NCBI GenBank assembly: GCA_013331515.1
Contig: DUGG01000081.1
Location: 7,447 to 16,090 of the forward strand
Length of the DNA stretch: 8,644 nt
From: Candidatus Woesearchaeota archaeon
GTDB taxonomy: Archaea > Nanobdellota > Nanobdellia > Woesearchaeales > UBA10216
Direction: 5' to 3'
The translations under genes and the position numbers were made by a program. This document shows positions 1 to 5,262 of this stretch, piece after piece. The notes below the pieces were generated by a model that was not told where the DNA came from, did no database searches, and saw only the letters and a list, made by a program, of their open reading frames with translations. The stretch's first letter is position 1, and every line of letters begins with the position of its first letter.

Positions 1-177
1 CTCGGCCAATACCAGACGCCGCAACTTGCGCCGCAGCAGTCAGTCACGCTGCAGCCTCCGGCAACCTTGCTCCTTCTGAGAGGCACCACTTCCACGCTCA
101 CAGCCACGGCAGACACCCAAAACCAGGTTGTTGAATCAAGGGAAGACAATAACCGGCTGACCAGGGCAATTTCATGA
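1..177 (+). CDS. C-terminal fragment of a CARDB-domain surface protein (5' end outside window)
   Basis: Frame 1 is open from the left edge to a TGA at 175-177 and gives 58 residues; the other two plus-strand frames hit stops earlier. The peptide looks like the closing beta-strands of a CARDB (cell adhesion related) Ig-like domain: alternating Thr/Leu strands at residues 14-36, then ADTQNQVVESREDNN at residues 37-51. This matches the family's usual ending, in which an Asp-x-x-Asn-x-Val turn is followed by a Glu-Ser-x-Glu-Asp-Asn-Asn signature. CARDB domains occur in secreted or cell-wall proteins, often in tandem, and are common in archaeal surface proteins. Only 7 residues follow the signature, so the domain ends the protein and no C-terminal membrane anchor or sorting motif is present. 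The start and any signal peptide lie to the left. The family call rests on one short signature; that this is a real coding end is supported by the hairpin placed at its stop. Confidence 0.68.
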   Translation, partial: LGQYQTPQLAPQQSVTLQPPATLLLLRGTTSTLTATADTQNQVVESREDNNRLTRAIS

Positions 178-208
178 AGCCAGGGTTTACGGTAATACAC
201 TGGCTTCA
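175..208 (+). terminator. Hairpin overlapping the stop codon, possible terminator
   Basis: A perfect 9-base inverted repeat, TGAAGCCAG at 175-183 and CTGGCTTCA at 200-208, encloses a 16-base loop. It begins with the TGA stop of the CARDB fragment and is followed at 215-219 by five T residues. Hairpin plus T-run resembles an intrinsic terminator, though archaeal termination relies mainly on the T-run. The T-run is also part of the TATA box of the next gene, so the end of one unit and the promoter of the next are merged. Confidence 0.45.
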
Positions 209-213
209 ACAAA

Positions 214-225
214 CTTTTTATATTT
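214..225 (+). promoter_or_regulatory. Archaeal TATA box for the RfbE-like epimerase gene
   Basis: The run CTTTTTATATTT sits in a GC-richer setting and is centred about 25-26 bases before the ATG at 245. That is the usual distance from an archaeal TATA box to the transcription start, so the mRNA would begin at or beside the start codon. No Shine-Dalgarno sequence is seen between the box and the ATG, which agrees with a leaderless transcript. Confidence 0.65.
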
Positions 226-244
226 CCCTTTCAGTCACCCTTTT

Positions 245-1285
245 ATGAAGATTCTTGTCACAGGCGGCGCTGGCTTCATTGGCAGCCATATTGCTGAGCG
301 CTATGCCATGGAAGGCCACGACGTCACGGTTTTTGACAATCTCTCCCGTGCCGAATTGCTGAAGAGGCCAATCAGGCACGTTGACTTCAACAAAAAATAC
401 CTTGAGCAGTTCAGGAATGTCAGGTTTATCAAGGGTGACACAAGGAATGCCCGGCAGCTTGAGTCAGTGGCCAAGGACGCTGAAGTAATCTTCCATACTG
501 CAGCCCAGACTGCTGTCACGACATCTGTTACCGACCCAAGGCCTGACCATGAAGTTAACATCCAGGGCACTTTCAACATGCTGGAGGCCGCGAGGAAGTC
601 TGGCCGCAACCCTTCCATTATTTACTGCTCTACCAACAAGGTTTTCGGCGACAATGTCAACAAGGTCGGCGTTGTTGAGAAGTCTGACCATTACGAGTTT
701 GAGCCCGAGTATAAGGTTGGCATTTCCGAGACGTTTTCTATTGACCTTTGCGAGCACACGCCTTACGGCGTTTCAAAGCTTGCGGGAGACTTGTATGTCC
801 AGGATTATGCCCACGTTTACGGCCTTAAGACCGGCGTTTTCAGGATGAGCTGTATCTACGGCACGAGGCAGCTTGGCGTTGAGGACCAGGGCTGGGTTGC
901 GTGGTTCACCATCGCCACCCTTCTGGGTAAGCCCCTTACGATTTATGGCGATGGGAAGCAGGTCAGGGATGTCTTGTTTGTCACAGACCTCATTGAGCTT
1001 TACGACAGCTTCCTCAAGAGCAGCCTGAAGCATGGTGTCTTCACCACTGGAGGCGGCCCGAAGAATACGTTATCCTTGCTGCAGTTGCTTGGCCTTCTTG
1101 AAAAATTCACCGGCAAGCGCAGCAAAGTCAGCTTCAGCGATTGGCGCCCCAGCGACCAGAAGGTCTTCGTGGCAGATATTTCGAGTGCCAGGAAAGCCCT
1201 TGGCTGGGAGCCCAAAATCAGCCCGGCAGAGGGCGTGAAGAAGCTGGTTGAGTTTGTTTCTGCCAATAAAAATTTGTTTGGGTAG
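245..1285 (+). CDS. NAD-dependent nucleotide-sugar epimerase, CDP-paratose/CDP-tyvelose 2-epimerase (RfbE) type
   Basis: 346 residues, an extended short-chain dehydrogenase/reductase acting in the cytoplasm on a nucleotide sugar. Seen: a Rossmann motif GGAGFIG at residues 7-13; Asp31 at the end of the second strand, which favours NAD over NADP; CSTNKVFGD at 128-136; and the catalytic YGVSK at 174-178. The STNKV(Y/F)GD signature, the DYAHVYGLKT stretch (187-196), SCIYG (202-206), GVEDQGW (211-217) and GDGKQVRDVL (235-244) are the pattern I associate with CDP-paratose 2-epimerase, which inverts C2 to give CDP-tyvelose. Many uncharacterised SDRs share this pattern, so the real substrate may be another CDP- or NDP-sugar; RfbF, RfbG, RfbH and RfbS counterparts are not in the window. 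Length is normal for the family. The ATG is chosen because it begins right before the first strand (KILVTGG) and is correctly spaced from the TATA box. It appears to be transcribed alone. Confidence 0.85.
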   Translation: MKILVTGGAGFIGSHIAERYAMEGHDVTVFDNLSRAELLKRPIRHVDFNKKYLEQFRNVRFIKGDTRNARQLESVAKDAEVIFHTAAQTAVTTSVTDPRPDHEVNIQGTFNMLEAARKSGRNPSIIYCSTNKVFGDNVNKVGVVEKSDHYEFEPEYKVGISETFSIDLCEHTPYGVSKLAGDLYVQDYAHVYGLKTGVFRMSCIYGTRQLGVEDQGWVAWFTIATLLGKPLTIYGDGKQVRDVLFVTDLIELYDSFLKSSLKHGVFTTGGGPKNTLSLLQLLGLLEKFTGKRSKVSFSDWRPSDQKVFVADISSARKALGWEPKISPAEGVKKLVEFVSANKNLFG

Positions 1286-1366
1286 CGCAAAGTGGCATTA
1301 CCCTCCCGTTGTGTCTCATTTACTTGTATTGCTCAAATGGGTTTCATGCCCCGCAGCTTGCCGTAG

Positions 1367-1388
1367 TTTGAATTTTTCATTGTTTCTT
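1367..1388 (+). terminator. T-rich stretch in the convergent gap, possible terminator
   Basis: The 112-base gap 1286-1397 lies between two converging genes. Its only notable element is a T-rich patch with TTTTT at 1373-1377 and TGTTTCTT at 1381-1388, which could end plus-strand transcripts as archaeal T-tracts do. I see no strong hairpin. For minus-strand transcripts the nearest T-run is TTTTTATT, complementary to 1265-1272, inside the end of the opposite gene. Confidence 0.3.
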
Positions 1389-1397
1389 GAGCTTCAG

Positions 1398-2372
1398 TCA
1401 CTGGTTGTCCCTGTACCACTCGTAAGTCCTTTTCAGCCCTTCTGTCAGCGGCACTTCCGGCCTGAATCCCAGCTTTGCTAGCTTGCTTACGTCGGGGCAG
1501 CGCCTGGCTGCCGAGCCAGCTGGCGCTTCTTCCAGCCTTACCTTTGGGCTGAATCCGGTTACTTTGAAGAGTTCCTTTGCCAGTTCGCTTATCCTGATTT
1601 CCTGGTCGCTTCTTCCGATGTGGACTATCTGGCCGTTTGTTTCGTCCCTTTCCATCACGAGCTGCGTTGCCCTCACGGCATCGTCAACGTAGCAGAATGC
1701 CCTGGTTGGCTTCCCTCCGTGGATTGTGAACGGGTCTTCCCTATCGATGATGCGCTGGATGAATTGCGGTATGACATGCTCGTTGCCCATCCTTGGCCCG
1801 TATATGTTGTGGTACCTGATTACGGCAAATCTTCCTAGGTTGCGGGCCTTGGCGTAGCTGAACATTGCAACTTCCCCGAGTATCTTGCTTGCGGCGTATG
1901 ACCATCTTGCGTTGCTTGGATCTTCTATTACCAGCGGCACGCCTTCAGGTGTGGGTATGGGGAACTTCCTTCCCAGGAGCTTTACCATGCCGGCGTATGC
2001 CTCTGAGCTGGAGGCGAGCATCAGCTTGCCTTTGCTGTTTTTTTCTGCGAACCATTCCAGGATGTTTATTGTGCCCACTGCTCCTACCTTTAGCACCTTG
2101 TCAGGTATCCTGTAGAAGTTGCCGGTGCCGTTGATTGCTGCGAAGTGGAATACCCAGTCATAGCCATCCCCGAGCTTGCTGAAATCTTCCTCTTTTGTCA
2201 CGTCAACGGTGGCGAGCTTGACGTTCTTCTGCTTGAGCAGTTGTTGCAGTTCGCCGTCTTTTTTTCCCCTCTGGAAGTTGTCGGCTATTACAACTGTGTG
2301 CCCCTGCCGGCTGAGGTGCTTTGCGAGGTGGAAGCCTACGAAGCCAGCTCCTCCGGTTATCAGGGCTTTCAT
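1398..2372 (-). CDS. NAD-dependent nucleotide-sugar epimerase/dehydratase (extended SDR)
   Basis: 324 residues, cytoplasmic SDR of the NAD-dependent epimerase/dehydratase family. Seen: GGAGFVG at residues 7-13; Asp31 after the second strand, pointing to NAD; FHFAA at 75-79; SSSEAY at 121-126 supplying the catalytic Ser; YAASK at 159-163 with the catalytic Tyr and Lys; RYHNIYGPRMG at 186-196; and TRAFCYVDDAV at 223-233, a substrate-domain segment common in UDP-sugar epimerases and UDP-glucuronate decarboxylase relatives. An insertion after the Ser motif (about 128-152, rich in Pro, Gly and Leu) occurs in a subgroup found in surface polysaccharide loci. Substrate and reaction cannot be told from sequence: C4 epimerisation, decarboxylation or dehydration are all possible. 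The ATG lies 3 bases after the stop of the upstream UDP-sugar dehydrogenase gene, so the two are almost surely co-transcribed and this enzyme probably acts on the dehydrogenase product. There is only a weak GTGA-like ribosome site. Confidence 0.85.
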   Translation of the reverse strand: MKALITGGAGFVGFHLAKHLSRQGHTVVIADNFQRGKKDGELQQLLKQKNVKLATVDVTKEEDFSKLGDGYDWVFHFAAINGTGNFYRIPDKVLKVGAVGTINILEWFAEKNSKGKLMLASSSEAYAGMVKLLGRKFPIPTPEGVPLVIEDPSNARWSYAASKILGEVAMFSYAKARNLGRFAVIRYHNIYGPRMGNEHVIPQFIQRIIDREDPFTIHGGKPTRAFCYVDDAVRATQLVMERDETNGQIVHIGRSDQEIRISELAKELFKVTGFSPKVRLEEAPAGSAARRCPDVSKLAKLGFRPEVPLTEGLKRTYEWYRDNQ

Positions 2373-2375
2373 CTT

Positions 2376-3602
2376 TCACGTCCCTATTTCAGATGCCTTG
2401 TAGAATACCTTGTTGAGGCCGAGCATGTTCCATATGTCGCAGACAATCGCGTCTTTCTTCGCGTTCTTTTTTATCATTTCCGGGTCAAGGTCCCGGTAGT
2501 AGTCGTGGTTCATTGCTATGAAGATGACATCTGCGTCCTTCAGCACGCCTTCTATTGGGTCGTTCTTGACATATGGGTCGTGCATTGCTACTTGTGCGCC
2601 CTCAGCGAGGAATATCTTTTTTGCCTTGAATGACAGCGCATTCCTGGTGTCGTCAAGGTTTTTCTTGAAGGCCAGCCCGAGCAGGGCTACCTTGGCGCTT
2701 TCGAGGGGCTTCATCTGTTGTATCTTGCTTATGAGGTATGCCGGAACGGATTCGTTGAGCTTCCACGATACCGATATGAGCTCGCTGAACGGTATCTTGT
2801 TGATTAGGAAGAAGCCGTCCTTGAAGAGGCAAGGCCCTGCTGTCAGCCCTGGCTGCTTCAGCCCTCCGCGTTTGTAGTCCCTGTTGACAAGCTCTATGAT
2901 GTCGTAGATGTTCCTGCCGTGCGCGTCGGCTATCATCATGAACTCGTTGGCTATGGCAAAGTTTATGTACCTGTACATGTTGGTGTATATCTTCGCCAGC
3001 TCGGCTGATTTCTCGTCAGAATGGAGTATCTTTTTGTTGAAGGTCCTGAAAACCGCTTCCGCCCTTGCAGCGCTTTCCTTGTCCATTGTGCCTATTATCT
3101 GGGGTATTTCAGGAAGCTCTTCTATTGAGAAGCCCTCTGCAATCCGTTCCGGGCAGAATGCCAGGAAGAAGTCCTTTCCGACTGTGAAGCCTGAGTGCTT
3201 CTCTATGAATCTTTTGATGTATTCTGTGGCGCCGGGTGATACGGTGCTTCTGAGGATGAGGAGCTGGCCTTTCCTCAGGTGGGGCTTGATGCTGAGCAGG
3301 GCTGATTCTATTTGCGTGAAGATAGGGTTGACGTGCTCGTCCACCGGGGTCCCGAGGGTGAAGATGATGACGTCTGATTTTTCAACTGCCTCCCCGGAGT
3401 TGGTGGTGGCTTTGAACGACATGTTGACGTGCTTTTTGAGCAGCGCATCAGCCCCTTTCTCCAGGAATGGCATCACGCCGCTTCTTATGGCTTCCACGCG
3501 CTTTTCGTCTATGTCCACTCCCATGACGCTCTGGCCGTGCTCTGCAAACACGAGCGCAAGCGGCAGCCCGACCCTTCCCATTCCGAAGATGGCTATGTTC
3601 AT
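2376..3602 (-). CDS. UDP-sugar 6-dehydrogenase (UDP-glucose/UDP-ManNAc dehydrogenase superfamily)
   Basis: 408 residues, a usual length. It oxidises C6 of a UDP-sugar to the carboxylate in two NAD-dependent steps in the cytoplasm. Seen: N-terminal Rossmann motif GMGRVG at residues 7-12 with Asp30 for NAD; TLGTPVDE at 82-89; RSTVSPGAT at 118-126; FCPERIAEG at 149-157; the central-domain segment ELAKIYTNMYRYINFAIANE at 201-220, with Lys204 and Asn208 in the places of the conserved pair; the catalytic Cys258 in TAGPCLFKD (254-262); and the C-terminal substrate-domain motif AFKKNLDDTRNALSFK at 311-326. All three family domains are complete. The active-site loop TAGPCLFKD differs from the GGSCFPKD of classical UDP-glucose dehydrogenases and, with the DDTRNA motif, leans toward the WecC/WbpA (N-acetylhexosamine) side, but the substrate is not decided. 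It is the first gene of a minus-strand unit with the epimerase at 2372, under its own TATA box. Confidence 0.9.
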   Translation of the reverse strand: MNIAIFGMGRVGLPLALVFAEHGQSVMGVDIDEKRVEAIRSGVMPFLEKGADALLKKHVNMSFKATTNSGEAVEKSDVIIFTLGTPVDEHVNPIFTQIESALLSIKPHLRKGQLLILRSTVSPGATEYIKRFIEKHSGFTVGKDFFLAFCPERIAEGFSIEELPEIPQIIGTMDKESAARAEAVFRTFNKKILHSDEKSAELAKIYTNMYRYINFAIANEFMMIADAHGRNIYDIIELVNRDYKRGGLKQPGLTAGPCLFKDGFFLINKIPFSELISVSWKLNESVPAYLISKIQQMKPLESAKVALLGLAFKKNLDDTRNALSFKAKKIFLAEGAQVAMHDPYVKNDPIEGVLKDADVIFIAMNHDYYRDLDPEMIKKNAKKDAIVCDIWNMLGLNKVFYKASEIGT

Positions 3603-3625
3603 GGCCTTAGCGGCTTTTGGTCAGG

Positions 3626-3637
3626 TTAAATATTTTT
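3626..3637 (-). promoter_or_regulatory. Archaeal TATA box for the UDP-sugar dehydrogenase operon
   Basis: Read on the minus strand this is AAAAATATTTAA, centred 29-30 bases before the ATG at 3602, so transcription would start within a few bases of the start codon. An AAGG sits only 2 bases before the ATG, too close to serve as a ribosome site, which also favours a nearly leaderless mRNA. Confidence 0.6.
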
Positions 3638-3655
3638 CTGCCGTGTCACCGCAAC

Positions 3656-3665
3656 AATTATTAAT
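3656..3665 (+). promoter_or_regulatory. TATA-like box for the family 2 glycosyltransferase
   Basis: AATTATTAAT is centred about 27 bases before the ATG at 3688, the spacing for a leaderless archaeal transcript. It lies about 25 bases from the oppositely directed TATA box of the dehydrogenase gene. No Shine-Dalgarno sequence precedes the ATG. Confidence 0.5.
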
Positions 3666-3687
3666 CAGATGTTTGCACTTGCATTGT

Positions 3688-4410
3688 ATGAAGTTGGGCA
3701 GCGGCGGCTTTGAGCTTTCATTGGTTGTTCCTACTTACAACGAGCGGGAGCACATCAGGGATACCGTCCTGCGCATGCTTGGGAACCTTAAGAAAGAGGG
3801 TGTTGGCGCTGAGCTGGTTTTTGTTGATGACAGCAAGGATGGCACTGAGCAGGTCCTTGATGAGCTGGCGCGGGAGCATGGGTCAATGCGCGTCATTCAC
3901 CGCGTTAACGCGCGCGGGGTTGGCTCGGCCATACGAGGGGGGATTGAGGCTGCTTCGGGGAAATATGTGGTTGTCTTCATGGCTGACGCTCCTGATGACA
4001 TCAGGTATGTTCCTTCAATCCTCGCCCGGCTCAGGGAAGGATATCATCTTGTCCACACCTCTCGGTTCATGAAGGGCTGCGTTGTTGTTGGCTACCCCCT
4101 GATGAAGACGATTGGCAACCGGCTTGTGAACCTTGGCGTCAGGGTGCTTTTCCTCAGGCCGGACCTCAGGGATTTCACGAGCTTGTTCAAGGGCTTTGAC
4201 CGGGAGGCTGTCATGAAGCTTGGGCTTGAGGCTGGCGAGTTTGACGTCGGCATTGAAATCGCCCTGAAATCAATTAGGAAGGGCTACCGCGTTGTTGAGG
4301 TGCCTGTGAGCTGGTATGAGCGCAGCTCGGGCAAGAGCAAGCTCAAGCTCTCGAAGCAGGGGCCGGTATTTATCAGGAGGATTCTGAAGATTTTTTTCAT
4401 GTATTGGTAA
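3688..4410 (+). CDS. Family 2 glycosyltransferase, dolichyl/polyprenyl-phosphate sugar synthase type
   Basis: 240 residues, a GT-A fold enzyme expected to move a sugar from an NDP-sugar to a polyprenyl (dolichyl) phosphate at the cytoplasmic membrane face. Seen: LVVPTYNE at residues 12-19; VDDSKDGT at 46-53, the first nucleotide-binding Asp pair; GVGSAIRGGI at 77-86; the metal-binding region FMADAPDD at 97-104, a variant of the DxD motif like the MADxxDD form in many DPM1 relatives; SRFMKG at 125-130; DFTSLFKGF at 162-170; and a GKSKLKL segment at 215-221, matching the conserved C-terminal motif of DPM1-like enzymes. It ends soon after this with no C-terminal membrane helices, as in single-domain DPM1. 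The same frame is open far upstream, opposite the dehydrogenase gene, but the ATG at 3688 fits both the TATA spacing and the domain start. Its last 14 bases overlap the end of the convergent aldo/keto reductase gene. Donor sugar unknown. Confidence 0.87.
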   Translation: MKLGSGGFELSLVVPTYNEREHIRDTVLRMLGNLKKEGVGAELVFVDDSKDGTEQVLDELAREHGSMRVIHRVNARGVGSAIRGGIEAASGKYVVVFMADAPDDIRYVPSILARLREGYHLVHTSRFMKGCVVVGYPLMKTIGNRLVNLGVRVLFLRPDLRDFTSLFKGFDREAVMKLGLEAGEFDVGIEIALKSIRKGYRVVEVPVSWYERSSGKSKLKLSKQGPVFIRRILKIFFMYW

Positions 4411-5260
4411 TTAAGGCGTGGCTTCCAATCGCTGTTTCTTTCCCTATTCCTGAAAGCTTCCTGCGGTCCTGCCTGGTCATCTTCCAGCCGAGCGCTCCGA
4501 GGTTTTCCAGCATGTGTTCCCTGCTTGTTGCTTTTGGTATGGTGACAACCCGCTCCTGGCCGGTCAGCCAGTTCAGCGCTACTTGCGAGGGTGTTTTGCC
4601 GTATTTTTGTGCAATGCCATCCAATATGGGTATTCCCTGCTGTGAGAGTTCGCCTTTTGCAAGCGGGCGGTAAGCTATGAGCAGCATTTTCTGTTCGGTG
4701 CACATCCTGAGGAGTTCCGTGTTCTGCCTGAGGAGGTTGTGCTCGTCTTGCACTGCGCTGACGCGCTCATTTTTCAGGCATCCCTGCGCTTCAAGCAGGC
4801 TGTTTTTCGTGAAATTGCTCACTCCAATGTGCCGTACCAGGCCCTTTTCGTGCAGCTCTTCCAGTGCCTTCATTGTTTCAGCGATTGGCACTTCTTGGCT
4901 TGGCCTCTGCGGCATGTAGAGGTCGGCATAGCTTGTTCCAAGGCGTTTCAGGCTTCTCTCGCATGCCTTTACCATCTCCTCCCGGCCGAGGTGCTCCATT
5001 CCGGCTTTTGTTGTTATGAATATTTCCTCCCTGTCAAGCCCTTTTATCGCCTCGCCTATGATTTCTTCGGCGAGCCCTCCGGCGTAAATCTCCGAGGCGT
5101 CTATGTGCGTCATTCCCAGGTCAATGGCTTCCCTTATCGCCGCAGCCCATTGCTGCCTTTGCTGCCGGGTAACCTGCTCTCTCTCAATCTTCCCGCCTAT
5201 CCCCCAGGTGCCTACGCCTATTGTTGCAATCTTTGATGAGCTGATTTTCTTGTATTCCAT
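4397..5260 (-). CDS. Aldo/keto reductase with catalytic His replaced by Gln
   Basis: 287 residues, a complete aldo/keto reductase (TIM barrel, NADPH-dependent carbonyl reduction expected). Seen: GVGTWGIGG at residues 15-23; HIDASEIYAGG at 52-62 with catalytic Asp54 and Tyr59; TTKAG at 83-87 with catalytic Lys85; GVSNF at 146-150; and the cofactor-binding segment IPKATSREHM at 241-250. The fourth tetrad residue is not His. Where the family has DLYLIHWP, this protein reads DLYMPQRP at 113-120, so Gln118 and Arg119 replace His-Trp. The reading frame is intact on both sides, so this looks like a true substitution, not a frameshift. The start follows the methyltransferase stop by 2 bases with no clear ribosome site, suggesting coupled translation. 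Its position last in an operon with a sugar C-methyltransferase suggests a role in deoxysugar ketone or enone reduction, as AKR-fold enzymes have in macrolide sugar clusters; this is inference. Its 3' end overlaps the convergent glycosyltransferase gene by 14 bases. Confidence 0.88.
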   Translation of the reverse strand: MEYKKISSSKIATIGVGTWGIGGKIEREQVTRQQRQQWAAAIREAIDLGMTHIDASEIYAGGLAEEIIGEAIKGLDREEIFITTKAGMEHLGREEMVKACERSLKRLGTSYADLYMPQRPSQEVPIAETMKALEELHEKGLVRHIGVSNFTKNSLLEAQGCLKNERVSAVQDEHNLLRQNTELLRMCTEQKMLLIAYRPLAKGELSQQGIPILDGIAQKYGKTPSQVALNWLTGQERVVTIPKATSREHMLENLGALGWKMTRQDRRKLSGIGKETAIGSHALITNT

Positions 5261-5262
5261 CT

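Noticed and set aside
1333..1380. 15-codon minus-strand ORF (ATG at 1380) in the convergent gap
   Set aside because: No ribosome site, no recognisable motif and very short; chance occurrence is the best explanation.
2145..2633. Plus-strand open frame of 162 codons; similar ones at 4739-5236 and 6219-6719
   Set aside because: Each is antisense to a gene with clear family motifs, has no family pattern of its own and runs across the ends or middles of real genes. They are shadows caused by the base composition.
2908..3687. Long plus-strand open frame continuous with the glycosyltransferase, which would add about 260 N-terminal residues
   Set aside because: It lies mostly opposite the well-conserved UDP-sugar dehydrogenase gene, has no recognisable domain and crosses that gene's promoter. 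The glycosyltransferase fold begins right after the ATG at 3688, which has correctly placed TATA spacing.
3979..4002. Glycosyltransferase metal motif reads MADAPDD where MDAD is common, suggesting an inactive enzyme
   Set aside because: The MADxxDD form is common in DPM1-like enzymes, and the other catalytic segments are intact, so it does not indicate loss of function.
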